Assembly (NCBI GenBank): GCA_964528755.1 | Contig: CAZGWN010000002.1 | Span: 50,677-114,676, forward strand | Direction: 5' to 3' | Origin: Raineyella sp964528755 | Lineage (GTDB): Bacteria; Actinomycetota; Actinomycetes; Propionibacteriales; Propionibacteriaceae | Length of the DNA: 64,000 nt | Part shown: positions 15,648-23,533 of the stretch, piece by piece | How positions within the stretch are numbered: the first letter of the stretch is position 1 | How the letters are laid out: every line of letters begins with the position of its first letter | Made by a program: the position numbers and the translations under genes | The notes under the pieces: model-generated | Database searches by the model: none | What the model was told of the DNA's origin: nothing | What the model saw: only the letters and a program-made list of their open reading frames with translations

Positions 15648-17372
15648 TCAGCCCTTCGACGGATCCTTGAGACCGACGATGGTGTAGTCGGTCAGGCTGG
15701 TGGACGGGTAGTAGTTGGTGATGTTCTCACCCGGCACCGTCACCGACTTGCCCCACACCAGCGGGACGACCGGCGCCAGCTGGAGGATCTCCTGGTCGAG
15801 CTTGCCCCACTCGGCGGCGGCCGCGGTCAGGTCGGTCATCGCCTTGATCTCGTCGATCCGCTTGTTGATGGTCGGGTCGTTGAGCTGGGACAGGTCGTTG
15901 TTGCCCTTCTCGGTGATGTTGCGCCCGTCGAACAGCGGCGGGATGAAGGTGCTGGCGCTGGAGGCCCAGTCCGGGCACCACCCGGTGATGGCGGCGTCGT
16001 TCTGCTGCGAGGGCGTGCCGATCGTCTCGTAGTAGGTCGAGGTGTCGATCACGTTCAGCTTGGCGGTGATGCCCACCCGCTCCAGCGCCTGCTGGATGGC
16101 CTCGGCCTGGGCCTGCATGATCGGCTGGTTGCGGATGTCCAGGGTGAAGGTGAAACCGTCGGCCAGGCCGGCCTCGGTCAGCAACTGCTTGGCCTTGTCC
16201 ACGTCACCGGTGCTGCCGTCGGACGGGTAGAGGTCGAAGTCCGCGTGACCGTTCACGGACGGCGGCAGGATCGTCGTGGCGACGTCGGCGAGCTGGGTGC
16301 CGCCGCTGGCGTTCACCACCGCGGTGCGGTCGACCGCGTAGCTGACCGCCTGGCGCACCTTGGCGTCGGTGAACGGCTTCTTCGTCGTGTTCAGGCCCAT
16401 GTAGGTCGTACACAGGGCCGGTGCGGTGAGGACCCGCTCCTGGATGCCAGGGGTCTGCAGGCGGGCGAGGTTGGCCGGCTGGACGGACCCGCCGATGGCG
16501 TTGATGTCGGTGCCCTGGCCGGCGAGCATCCGCTCGTCGATGGTGGCCGGGTCGAGCCCGATCTCGTACTCCCAGGAGTCCGGGTAGGCCTTGCGGTTGT
16601 CGTCGGTGGCCGGATCCCAGTTCTGGTTGCGAACCAGCTTGATCGAGCTGCCCGGAGTGTAGGAGTCCAGGGTGTAGGGACCGGACGCGATGACGTCCTT
16701 GATGAACTCGTCACCCTTGCCGGAACCGACCGGGAACGGGACGGCGTTGACCTGGGAGAGGACCGCGTCGAACTCCGGGAACGGCTCCTTCAGATGGAAG
16801 ACGATCGTCTTGTCGTCGGGGGTCTCGATGGTGTCGAGGTCACCCGACGTGTACGGGCCCTGGTAGTCGTCGGGGGCGTCGATGACCTGCTTGAGGTACG
16901 GCGAGCCGATGCCGATTTCGGGATCCCAGGCCCGTTCGATGCCGAACTTCATCTCCTTGGAGGTGATCGGGTCGCCGTTGTCGAACTTCAGCCCGTCCTT
17001 GAGGGTGTACGTCCAGGTCAGCCCGTCGGCCGACGCCTCACCGAGCGCGGTGGCCATGTCGGGGACGATGGCGGTGGGATCGGCCGAGTCGGCGGGCGCC
17101 TGCATGGTCAGGCCCCGATAGATCAGCCGATAGAAGGAGTTCACACCGCCGTCCCAGCCGCGCGCCGGGTCGAGGTAGGAGAAGTCGGCGTTCTGCAGGA
17201 TGTGGATCGTCCCGCCCTGCTGCGGGTCGGCGCTCGTGGCGCCCTGCGAGGCGGTCGGCTCGCCGGCGGCGCGTCCGCATCCGGTGACCAGCAGCGAGGT
17301 GGCCGCCAGAGCGGCCAACATGCCGGCGACTCTCCTGTTCGCCAGGCCTCGTCTGGGGGTGTGGTTCGTCAC
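15648..17372 (-). CDS. peptide ABC transporter substrate-binding lipoprotein (SBP_bac_5)
   Basis: Extracytoplasmic solute-binding protein of 574 residues. A basic start and hydrophobic stretch (MLAALAATSLLVTGC) end in a lipobox with Cys about 32. The mature part is a family 5 peptide binder: LTWTYTLKDGLKFDNGDPITSKEMKFGIER is the family signature. GTG start at 17372 with GAAGGAGA six bases upstream. First gene of the importer, 19 bases after the GH127 gene, so probably co-transcribed with it. Ligand is inferred to be Pro/Hyp-containing peptides, possibly arabinosylated. Confidence 0.93.
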   Translation of the reverse strand: MTNHTPRRGLANRRVAGMLAALAATSLLVTGCGRAAGEPTASQGATSADPQQGGTIHILQNADFSYLDPARGWDGGVNSFYRLIYRGLTMQAPADSADPTAIVPDMATALGEASADGLTWTYTLKDGLKFDNGDPITSKEMKFGIERAWDPEIGIGSPYLKQVIDAPDDYQGPYTSGDLDTIETPDDKTIVFHLKEPFPEFDAVLSQVNAVPFPVGSGKGDEFIKDVIASGPYTLDSYTPGSSIKLVRNQNWDPATDDNRKAYPDSWEYEIGLDPATIDERMLAGQGTDINAIGGSVQPANLARLQTPGIQERVLTAPALCTTYMGLNTTKKPFTDAKVRQAVSYAVDRTAVVNASGGTQLADVATTILPPSVNGHADFDLYPSDGSTGDVDKAKQLLTEAGLADGFTFTLDIRNQPIMQAQAEAIQQALERVGITAKLNVIDTSTYYETIGTPSQQNDAAITGWCPDWASSASTFIPPLFDGRNITEKGNNDLSQLNDPTINKRIDEIKAMTDLTAAAAEWGKLDQEILQLAPVVPLVWGKSVTVPGENITNYYPSTSLTDYTIVGLKDPSKG

Positions 17373-17391
17373 GGATGTCTCCTTCGAAGGG

Positions 17392-19428
17392 TCATGAATA
17401 GGTGGGGTCGTGCGATAGGGGGGTGGTGCGGAGCCACACCCGCATCGCCATCGCTCCCCGGTTGCCCCAGAGGTAGTAGGGGACGAGGGTGAGCGTGGCG
17501 CGGGTGGTGGGGAGGGCCGGATCATCCGGGAGGACGGGATAGAGCTCGCCGACGGGCGTCGGCGCCACCTCGGCGGGGATCCGGATGAGTCGGGTGGCCG
17601 GGTCGGTGTTGGGGGTGGGGCGGCCGAGGTAGCTCTCGGCCTCCGCGGCGGCCGTGGTGGGCACGACGAGGTCGTCGACCGCCCCCGTCTGGTCGATCTG
17701 TTCGGCGCAGTAGACGACCGGGCCGCGGGTGAAGGCCGTCTGCCCGCGCAGAGCATCGACCCGGGGGTCGGCCACGTGCCGGCGGACCGGCATCGGCAGG
17801 GTGAGCCGGATCGTCTCGCCGGGCACGGGATCGGCGATGAGACACCAGCCCGGCGCGAGGTCCTCCGCGACGACGACCTCGTCGCGCCGGACATTCGCGC
17901 CTCGGCACCAGCCGGGAATGCGCAGACTGAGATCCGGGGCCTCGGCGGACGTCTCCCGGACGGTGATGGTGATCGCCGGATCCCACGGGTAGTCGGTGAC
18001 GACGTCCAGGCTCAGCCCGTCGACGGCGATGGTGCCCGTGGCATAGAGACCGATGCGCAGCCGACCGCCGTCGAGCACGGCCAGGTGGTCCTGGAGCTCG
18101 GCGGTCCAGCGGACGACGTTGGGCGGGCAGCAGGGGCAGCTGAACCAGGCGCGCCGCAGCGGATCGGTGTGATCGGGTCGGCGCTGGAGCGGATTGTCGT
18201 AGAAGAAGGCACACCCGTCGTCGGACAGGCCGACCGCGTACGCATTGAGCAGGACCCGCTCGTACACGTCGAGGTAGCCGGCCCCACCGGTGGCGAGGAA
18301 CATCCGCCAGGCCCACTGCATCGTCGCGATGGCGGCGCAGGTCTCGGCGTACGCACGGTCGCTGGGCAGTTCGAAGCGGTCACCGATCGCCTCGCCGTCG
18401 TGGCGCGACCCGAGGCCGCCGGTGAGGTACAGCTTGGTGGCGACCATGTCGTCCCACAGCCGTTCCAGCGCGCCCAGCAGTTCGGCGTCGCCGGTCTCCA
18501 TGGCGACGTCGGTGGCCCCTGCGGCCAGGTAGGCCATCCGGACCGCGTGGCCGGTCACCGAGGCCATCTCGCGCAACGGCACGTGGTCCTGGAAATAGTC
18601 GGACGGGAAGACCCTGGTGTCGATGGTGCCGTGCCCGCGCCGGTCGACTAACAGGCGCGCGAGGTCGAGGTAGGGCCGGTGCCCGGTCTCCCGGTAGAGC
18701 TCGACCAGCGCCATCTCCACCTCGGGGTGCCCGTCGACGGCCGGCTCGCCGTCGGGTCCGAAGGTGCGCACCGCTAGGTCGGCGAAGCGGCGGGCCACGG
18801 TCAGCAGGCGGTCGTCGCCGAGCCGGCGGTGGGCGGCCACGGCGGCCTGGATGAGGTGGCCGAGGGTGTACAGCTCGTGACCCCAGGCGAGGTCGGCCCA
18901 CGGCTCCGCCTCGGTGGCCGTCGACTGGACGTAGGAGTTGAGATAGCCGTCGGGACGCTGGGCGCGCTCGATGAGGTCGACCGCCTCCTCCCAGAAGGCG
19001 AGCACCTGCTGGTCAGGTCCCGCCGCGGAGCGGCCCAGCTCACCCGCCGCGGAGCGGCCCAGCTCACCTGCCGCGGAGCGGCCCAGTTCGTACGCCAGCC
19101 CCTCGAGCAGTTTGTAGATGTCGGTGTCCAGGAAGGGGTAGCGGCCGCGGAACTCCCGGGCGGGGACCTGGTCCGCGGCTTCGCCGGCGGCCGGGCGGGC
19201 CACCGACCGCAGGTTGTCGAGATTGCCGGCGGCCCGGATCTGGTCGATGACGTGCGGGATGGTCCGCTCGCGATTGCGTACCTGCCACTGGGAGAGCAGG
19301 CCGGCGGTCAGCGACACCTGGGTGGTCCCGAGCGGGCGCCTGCTCCCGGCACGCGGCAGGACCGCGGGCGCACCGCACGTGTCGGCGCCGAGCCCGGCTT
19401 GCTGCGATGCTACCGAGGTGTTGCCCAT
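17392..19428 (-). CDS. GH127-type beta-L-arabinofuranosidase (DUF1680)
   Basis: Glycoside hydrolase of about 678 residues. Bifidobacterial HypBA1 (GH127) uses a Zn-bound cysteine nucleophile to remove beta-L-arabinofuranose from hydroxyproline-linked arabinosides. The catalytic set is visible here: GEAIGDRF (acid/base Glu about 346), YAETCAA (Glu 362 and Cys 364, Zn ligands) and FSCPCCPPN (Cys 433 nucleophile, Cys 434), with the same spacing as E322/E338/C340/C417/C418 of HypBA1. No signal peptide, so cytoplasmic. Oddity: three tandem copies of ELGRSAAG (residues 114-137). The ATG at 19428 has GAAGGGG upstream; a GTG at 19473 is less likely. DUF1680 also includes other sugar specificities. 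Confidence 0.88.
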   Translation of the reverse strand: MGNTSVASQQAGLGADTCGAPAVLPRAGSRRPLGTTQVSLTAGLLSQWQVRNRERTIPHVIDQIRAAGNLDNLRSVARPAAGEAADQVPAREFRGRYPFLDTDIYKLLEGLAYELGRSAAGELGRSAAGELGRSAAGPDQQVLAFWEEAVDLIERAQRPDGYLNSYVQSTATEAEPWADLAWGHELYTLGHLIQAAVAAHRRLGDDRLLTVARRFADLAVRTFGPDGEPAVDGHPEVEMALVELYRETGHRPYLDLARLLVDRRGHGTIDTRVFPSDYFQDHVPLREMASVTGHAVRMAYLAAGATDVAMETGDAELLGALERLWDDMVATKLYLTGGLGSRHDGEAIGDRFELPSDRAYAETCAAIATMQWAWRMFLATGGAGYLDVYERVLLNAYAVGLSDDGCAFFYDNPLQRRPDHTDPLRRAWFSCPCCPPNVVRWTAELQDHLAVLDGGRLRIGLYATGTIAVDGLSLDVVTDYPWDPAITITVRETSAEAPDLSLRIPGWCRGANVRRDEVVVAEDLAPGWCLIADPVPGETIRLTLPMPVRRHVADPRVDALRGQTAFTRGPVVYCAEQIDQTGAVDDLVVPTTAAAEAESYLGRPTPNTDPATRLIRIPAEVAPTPVGELYPVLPDDPALPTTRATLTLVPYYLWGNRGAMAMRVWLRTTPLSHDPTYS
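19019..19090 (-). repeat. in-frame 24-bp tandem triplication within the GH127 gene
   Basis: Three consecutive 24-base units encode three copies of ELGRSAAG in the N-terminal helical part of the arabinofuranosidase. The reading frame is kept. The third copy differs by a few bases from the first two, so this is not a simple assembly artefact, but copy number may vary between strains. Confidence 0.85.
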
Positions 19429-19455
19429 TGCCGGGTGTTCCCCTTCCCTGCGTTG

Positions 19456-19522
19456 GTGTGACACGTCACACATTTCTGGGTGATGGGTGACATATTACGT
19501 ACGGGAGCGGGGTCGTCGTCAA
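19456..19522 (-). promoter_or_regulatory. promoter and palindromic operator of the GH127/peptide importer operon
   Basis: On the minus strand TTGACG (19517-19522) and TAATAT (19492-19497) form a -35/-10 pair with a rather long 19-base spacer. Just downstream, 28 bases before the GH127 start codon, lies the palindrome GTGTGAC-AC-GTCACAC (19456-19471). Its position at the likely 5' end of the transcript suits a repressor roadblock. The cognate regulator is not identifiable; there is no adjacent LacI or AraC gene. Confidence 0.5.
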
Positions 19523-19798
19523 TGTGAGGTCAACCGATTAACAGGGTTGAAAAGAACTTGTAGCACGGAGGGGACGTGGCCGGCCGACGGGCGGGTCGCC
19601 GCGGTGCTTCGTGGCTCCGCGGAGCACGGCCCTTGAATCCGCAAATATCCCGAATTTGATCCGGAAGACATCTGTTGCCGGTCAATCGGCGCCAGAAAAG
19701 ATGCACAAATGTATTTCGCCGGGCCGCCGGCGACCGTGGCGCACCCGGCTGCAGTTCCGGCCCGTGGATCGGGGAGGAGCGGTGTGGGACCATCGACC

Positions 19799-20203
19799 AT
19801 GACCACCGGCATGACCGACCTCGCCCGGATGCTCCGCACCCTCGACGCGACCGTTCGCCCCGGGGAGTACGTGTTCGCGGTTCTCCCCGCCGACCATCCG
19901 GCCGTACGCCTCGCGGCGGCCACGATCGCCGAGGACGAGGGCCTGACCGTGGTGCTGACCCGGGCGGATGCCGACCGGCACGGAGTGACCTACGACTATC
20001 TGGCCGCCTGGATCACCCTGACCGTCCATTCGTCGCTGGAGGCCGTCGGGCTGACCGCGGCCGTCTCGGGTGTCCTGGCCGAGGCCGGGATCAGTTGCAA
20101 CGTGCTGGCCGCGTACCACCACGACCACCTGCTGGTCCCGTCGACGGAACGGAACCGGGCCGTCGCGGCGCTGCGGGCCCTGCGCGGGTCGGCCGATCGG
20201 TGA
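19799..20203 (+). CDS. ACT domain-containing protein (COG3603-like)
   Basis: Small protein of about 134 residues with two ACT-like halves: GEYVFAVLPADHPAVRLAAATIAEDEGLTVVL and ITLTVHSSLEAVGLTAAVSGVLAEAGISCNVLAAYHHDHLLVP. The second half has the classic ACT pattern (regulatory amino-acid binding). Free-standing proteins of this kind are uncharacterised; amino-acid sensing is only a family-level guess. Start: ATG at 19799; a GTG at 19784 lies only four bases behind a strong GGAGGAG and is an alternative. It is divergent from the GH127 gene, with 19523-19798 holding the shared upstream region. Confidence 0.8.
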   Translation: MTTGMTDLARMLRTLDATVRPGEYVFAVLPADHPAVRLAAATIAEDEGLTVVLTRADADRHGVTYDYLAAWITLTVHSSLEAVGLTAAVSGVLAEAGISCNVLAAYHHDHLLVPSTERNRAVAALRALRGSADR

Positions 20204-20263
20204 CGGGCCGGTACGGTCACATCTCCGGGGCAATGGGCATCACGGGACGGCTCGCCGGAGGGG

Positions 20264-21304
20264 TCAGCGGCCGGCGGTGAGCACCCGCGCTGCCTCGCGG
20301 TCGGCGGCCCGATTGAGCAGACCGGCTCGCGATCCCGCGAGCTTGGCGGCGATGTGCTGGTCGATCGTGACGTCGGCATAGAGGCGAGGATGCTCGTCGT
20401 CCGCGAACCCCGGCAGGGGTCCGACCGTGGCGTCGGCGTCGCCGTCGAAGAAGTAGGCCGCCGAACGCCGGCGCTGGACCGTACCGTCGACGATCGGTGG
20501 CTTGACCCGGTGCAGGGTGGAGAGCCACTGCTCGTTGGTGAGCCGCGTGGTGAGATCGCCCAGGTTGATCAGGAGTGCCCCGTCGGCAGGCCGCACGTCG
20601 TGCCACCGGCCGCCGTGCAGCACCTGGAGGCCCTTGACCTTGTCGGCCCACAGGACGGTGACAATTCCGAAGTCCGTGTGCTCACCCATGCCGATGAGGT
20701 CCTCGTCGACGTCGACCCGGGTGCCCTCCGGCAGAGCGTAATGGTTCATCCTCAGGACCTCGATCGGATGGGTCGCCAGACCGGCGATCGTGCCCCGCGA
20801 CAGGCCGAGCGCATCCTCGAAGATCGTGACCATGGTGCGGGCCACGCGGCCGGCCTCGGCACGCCAGGCGTCGACACCGGCACGGAAGCCGGCGACGTCG
20901 GGCCAGGTGTTCTCGGCGTAGTGGTGCTCCATCAGGGCGACACCTCGATGCTCCGAGGCCGACGAGCCCACGTTGAAGGCCTCGAAGAAGTCCTTCATGC
21001 GGCTCTCGGACTGCACGCCGGCGCTGAGCGCCAGGGCCTCGGACTTGGGCGGCGTGTAGCCCCGGTTCTCCCAGGCGGGGCGCCGCCACCGGTTCTTCAC
21101 CTCCGGCGGGAGGGCGAAGAAGTCGTCCATCGCGCGGCCGAGTCCCCCGATGAGTTCCGGCGCGATGCCGTGGCCGAGGATCTGGATGAAGCCCACCTCG
21201 CGGCAGGCCGCGTCGATCTCGGCCGCCACGGCCGACTTCTTCGCGTCCGCACGGCCCGCGACGTAGGGAGTGATGTCGACAACAGGAACGTCGAAGGTGG
21301 TCAT
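20264..21304 (-). CDS. 2-oxoglutarate/Fe(II)-dependent oxygenase (isopenicillin N synthase family)
   Basis: Non-haem iron oxygenase of 346 residues. An N-terminal DIOX_N region (VPVVDITPYV, REVGFIQILGHGI) precedes the double-stranded beta-helix domain. The iron triad is His 209 and Asp 211 (GEHTDFG) with His 265 (STLHRV), and the 2-oxoglutarate-binding Arg-x-Ser motif is RRS at 279-281. The substrate cannot be read from sequence; relatives act on small hydrophobic or amino-acid-derived compounds. It stands alone, convergent with the ACT gene. GAGGA lies seven bases before the ATG. Confidence 0.88.
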   Translation of the reverse strand: MTTFDVPVVDITPYVAGRADAKKSAVAAEIDAACREVGFIQILGHGIAPELIGGLGRAMDDFFALPPEVKNRWRRPAWENRGYTPPKSEALALSAGVQSESRMKDFFEAFNVGSSASEHRGVALMEHHYAENTWPDVAGFRAGVDAWRAEAGRVARTMVTIFEDALGLSRGTIAGLATHPIEVLRMNHYALPEGTRVDVDEDLIGMGEHTDFGIVTVLWADKVKGLQVLHGGRWHDVRPADGALLINLGDLTTRLTNEQWLSTLHRVKPPIVDGTVQRRRSAAYFFDGDADATVGPLPGFADDEHPRLYADVTIDQHIAAKLAGSRAGLLNRAADREAARVLTAGR

Positions 21305-21454
21305 GGTGTCGTCCTCGGATGGTCCGGATGTCCGCTGCGCCCCCACAGATCCGCCCGGCCGGTCGGGGAGACCCTGTCGTCGCGGTGGGCTCGGACGGCC
21401 GTCAGCCTACGAAAGGGCCGTAACATCCGTGTTTCGCGACCTGAACGGCCGTCG

Positions 21455-22321
21455 TCACGCCCGGCCCGACCCGCCGGCCCGCAGGGTGTCCAGGAGCGGG
21501 GTGGTCGGCCGGCCGATGAGGGCGCCCAGTTCGCCCGGGTGGAGGGCCAGGTCGCCCGTGGCCACGGCCGCGTCGACCCCCACCACGAAGTCGGCCGCCC
21601 CGGCCGGGACACCGGCGGCGATGAGCCGGTCGCGGTGCTCGTCGGGGGAAACCTGCTCGACGGTGATCGTGCGGCCGAGCACCTCCCCGATCGCGGCGGC
21701 CAGGTCGTCCTGGGTCCAGGCGACGTCGCCGGACAGTTCGTAGGCCGGCTCGGGCGCCTCGGCGATGAGCGCGACGGCGGCGGCCTCGGCATAGTCCGCC
21801 CGCGCCGCGCTGGCCACCCGGCCATCCCCGGCGCTGGTCAGGACGACCCCCGTCGCGGCGGCGGTGCTCAGCGTCGGGAGGTAGTTCTCGGAGTACCAGC
21901 CGTTGCGCAGGGCCACGTACGGCACGCCGGAGGCCGCCAGGTAGTCCTCGGTGGCGACGTGGTCGGGGGCCACCGGGTTCGACGTGTGCGGGACGCCGAG
22001 GACGCTGGTGTAGGCGATGCGGGTCACCCCGGCGGCCTTGGCGGCGTCGATGACCGTACGGTGCTGGGCGCGCCGGTGGGCCAGGTCGTTGCCGGAGATG
22101 AGCAGGAGCCGGTCGACCCCGGCCAGCGCGGAGGCCAGGGTGTCGGGCCGGTCGTAGTCGGCCTGCCGGACGGTCACGCCGAGACCGGTCAGGTCACTTG
22201 CGCGGGCGAGGTCGCGGGCCAGCGCGACGATGTCAATGGCGGGGACTCCGCGCCGGAGAAGGGACTCGACGACGAGATGCCCGAGGTGGCCGGTGGAACC
22301 GGTGACGGCGATGGTGGTCAC
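21455..22321 (-). CDS. NAD(P)H-binding quinone reductase, QorB/NmrA-like SDR
   Basis: Atypical short-chain dehydrogenase of 288 residues. The Rossmann motif is TGSTGHLG near the N-terminus, and the segments DYDRPDTLASALAGVDRLLLISGND, RIAYTSVL and ALRNGWYSENYLP are typical of QorB-type NADPH:quinone oxidoreductases and related redox sensors. GTG start at 22321. In many bacteria such genes sit opposite an HxlR regulator; none is present here. The upstream gap (22322-22572) contains inverted copies GGTTACC and GGTAACC about 38 bases apart that could be an operator. Confidence 0.88.
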   Translation of the reverse strand: MTTIAVTGSTGHLGHLVVESLLRRGVPAIDIVALARDLARASDLTGLGVTVRQADYDRPDTLASALAGVDRLLLISGNDLAHRRAQHRTVIDAAKAAGVTRIAYTSVLGVPHTSNPVAPDHVATEDYLAASGVPYVALRNGWYSENYLPTLSTAAATGVVLTSAGDGRVASAARADYAEAAAVALIAEAPEPAYELSGDVAWTQDDLAAAIGEVLGRTITVEQVSPDEHRDRLIAAGVPAGAADFVVGVDAAVATGDLALHPGELGALIGRPTTPLLDTLRAGGSGRA

Positions 22322-22572
22322 GATGCGCTCCTGGGATTGGCTGAGTTGAAGGCGGGCCAGGCCGATGGTGTGACACCGGACGGCGGCCTCGTCCCGCCGC
22401 GGTTACCTTAGGTGACTTGGGAGCCTGATGAAAGTAGGGATCCCGTGGTAACCGCCACCGAGGGACCTAAGATCGACCGATTCGGCGGTGGGTAGCCGGA
22501 CCGTTGCGTAGGATGGGGCGCGGGGGATGAGGCCACGAGCCGAGACGACCATCCGATCCGACAGGGGACATC

Positions 22573-23031
22573 ATGGCCGAGCACATCGACTTTCCCGGCG
22601 AGTCCATCGTGGGCCGCCGGGCGCAGGCGCCCGAGACCGAGATCGGCGCCCTGTTCGATCAGGTCGCCCCGGGTGCGTACGGGGAGATCCCCGAGGGCCG
22701 GGTCACCGGCCCGCTGACCGCCGTCTACCACAGCTTCACCGGAGGCGTCTTCGACGTCACCATCGGGTTCCCGACTACATGGCGGCCCGGCCCCGACGCG
22801 GGGGTCACGGTGTTCGACCTGCCGGCCGGACCGGCGCTGCGCGCACTGCACACCGGCCCGTACGACAGCCTGCGCGAGACGTACGACGACCTGGAGCGGG
22901 CGGCACGGGAACAGGAGCTTGTGCCGACGGCCGCGGTGGAACGCTACCTGACCGATCCGGGGGCCAACCCCGACCCGGCAACCTGGCAGACCGAGGTGCT
23001 GTTCCTGCTGGAAGGGATTCCCGCGGCCTAG
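22573..23031 (+). CDS. GyrI-like small-molecule-binding domain protein
   Basis: Protein of 152 residues composed essentially of one GyrI-like (SOUL/BmrR effector) domain: VGRRAQAPETEIGALFDQV, TAVYHSF, GVTVFDLPAGPALRALHTGPYDSLRETYDDL and ATWQTEVLFLLE. There is no DNA-binding domain, so it may bind or sequester a ligand such as a lipophilic cation rather than regulate directly. Start ATG preceded by ACAGGGGAC. Function otherwise unknown. Confidence 0.82.
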   Translation: MAEHIDFPGESIVGRRAQAPETEIGALFDQVAPGAYGEIPEGRVTGPLTAVYHSFTGGVFDVTIGFPTTWRPGPDAGVTVFDLPAGPALRALHTGPYDSLRETYDDLERAAREQELVPTAAVERYLTDPGANPDPATWQTEVLFLLEGIPAA

Positions 23032-23040
23032 GGTCGGGCC

Positions 23041-23532
23041 TCACACGGGTCGGTGCGTGCCGTACCCCCGTCGCCAGTACGTGAGAGGGCTCCCCTCCCC
23101 GCCGTGCGCGGCGAGAACCTCCCCGAGGAGGAGGACGTGGTCGCCCGCCTCGATCGTGCGCGAGACCTCCACGGCCGCCCAGGCGTGGACCCCGGACAGG
23201 ATCGGGGCGCCGTGCACCTCCCGCCACGTCACGCCGGCGAACCGGTCGACCCCGCGCCGGCTGAACTGCGCCGCCACCCCCGCCTTATCGGCGGCCAGCA
23301 CGTTGACGCCGAGCCGCGCCCGGTCCTCGACCTGCGCGAGCAGGGAGGACGTCCGGGCCAGGGACACCAGGATAATCGGCGGATCCATCGACAGTGACAC
23401 GAAGGCCGTCACCGTCGTCCCGTACGGTCGGCCGCCGGCGGACGTCGTCACCACACTGACCGATCCGGCGACACACGACATCGCGTCACGGAAGTCGGAA
23501 CGCAGGTCGGAGGCGCGCAGGGTCTCGGTCAT
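23041..23532 (-). CDS. flavin reductase family protein (HpaC/NtaB-like)
   Basis: FMN-binding split-barrel protein of 163 residues: FRDAMSCVAGSVSVVTTSAGGRPYGTTVTAFVSLSMDPPIILVSL is the family signature, and it ends GEGSPLTYWRRGYGTH. Such proteins supply reduced flavin to two-component monooxygenases, or act as flavin reductases. It is the last gene of a three-gene operon (one base after the FAD-linked oxidase stop). No partner monooxygenase is present in the window. Confidence 0.88.
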   Translation of the reverse strand: MTETLRASDLRSDFRDAMSCVAGSVSVVTTSAGGRPYGTTVTAFVSLSMDPPIILVSLARTSSLLAQVEDRARLGVNVLAADKAGVAAQFSRRGVDRFAGVTWREVHGAPILSGVHAWAAVEVSRTIEAGDHVLLLGEVLAAHGGEGSPLTYWRRGYGTHRPV

Positions 23533-23533
23533 C

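Noticed and set aside
15009..17492. 827-codon plus-strand frame opposite the peptide-binding lipoprotein
   Set aside because: No domain and no credible start; antisense of a recognised SBP_bac_5 gene.
9050..19428. Biosynthetic gene cluster for a peptide natural product
   Set aside because: No NRPS, RiPP precursor or tailoring enzymes; peptidases and importer fit catabolism.
20264..21304. Prolyl hydroxylase role for the 2-oxoglutarate oxygenase, linking it to the Hyp locus
   Set aside because: The fold is isopenicillin N synthase-like, the gene stands alone in another transcription unit, and nothing in the sequence points to proline.
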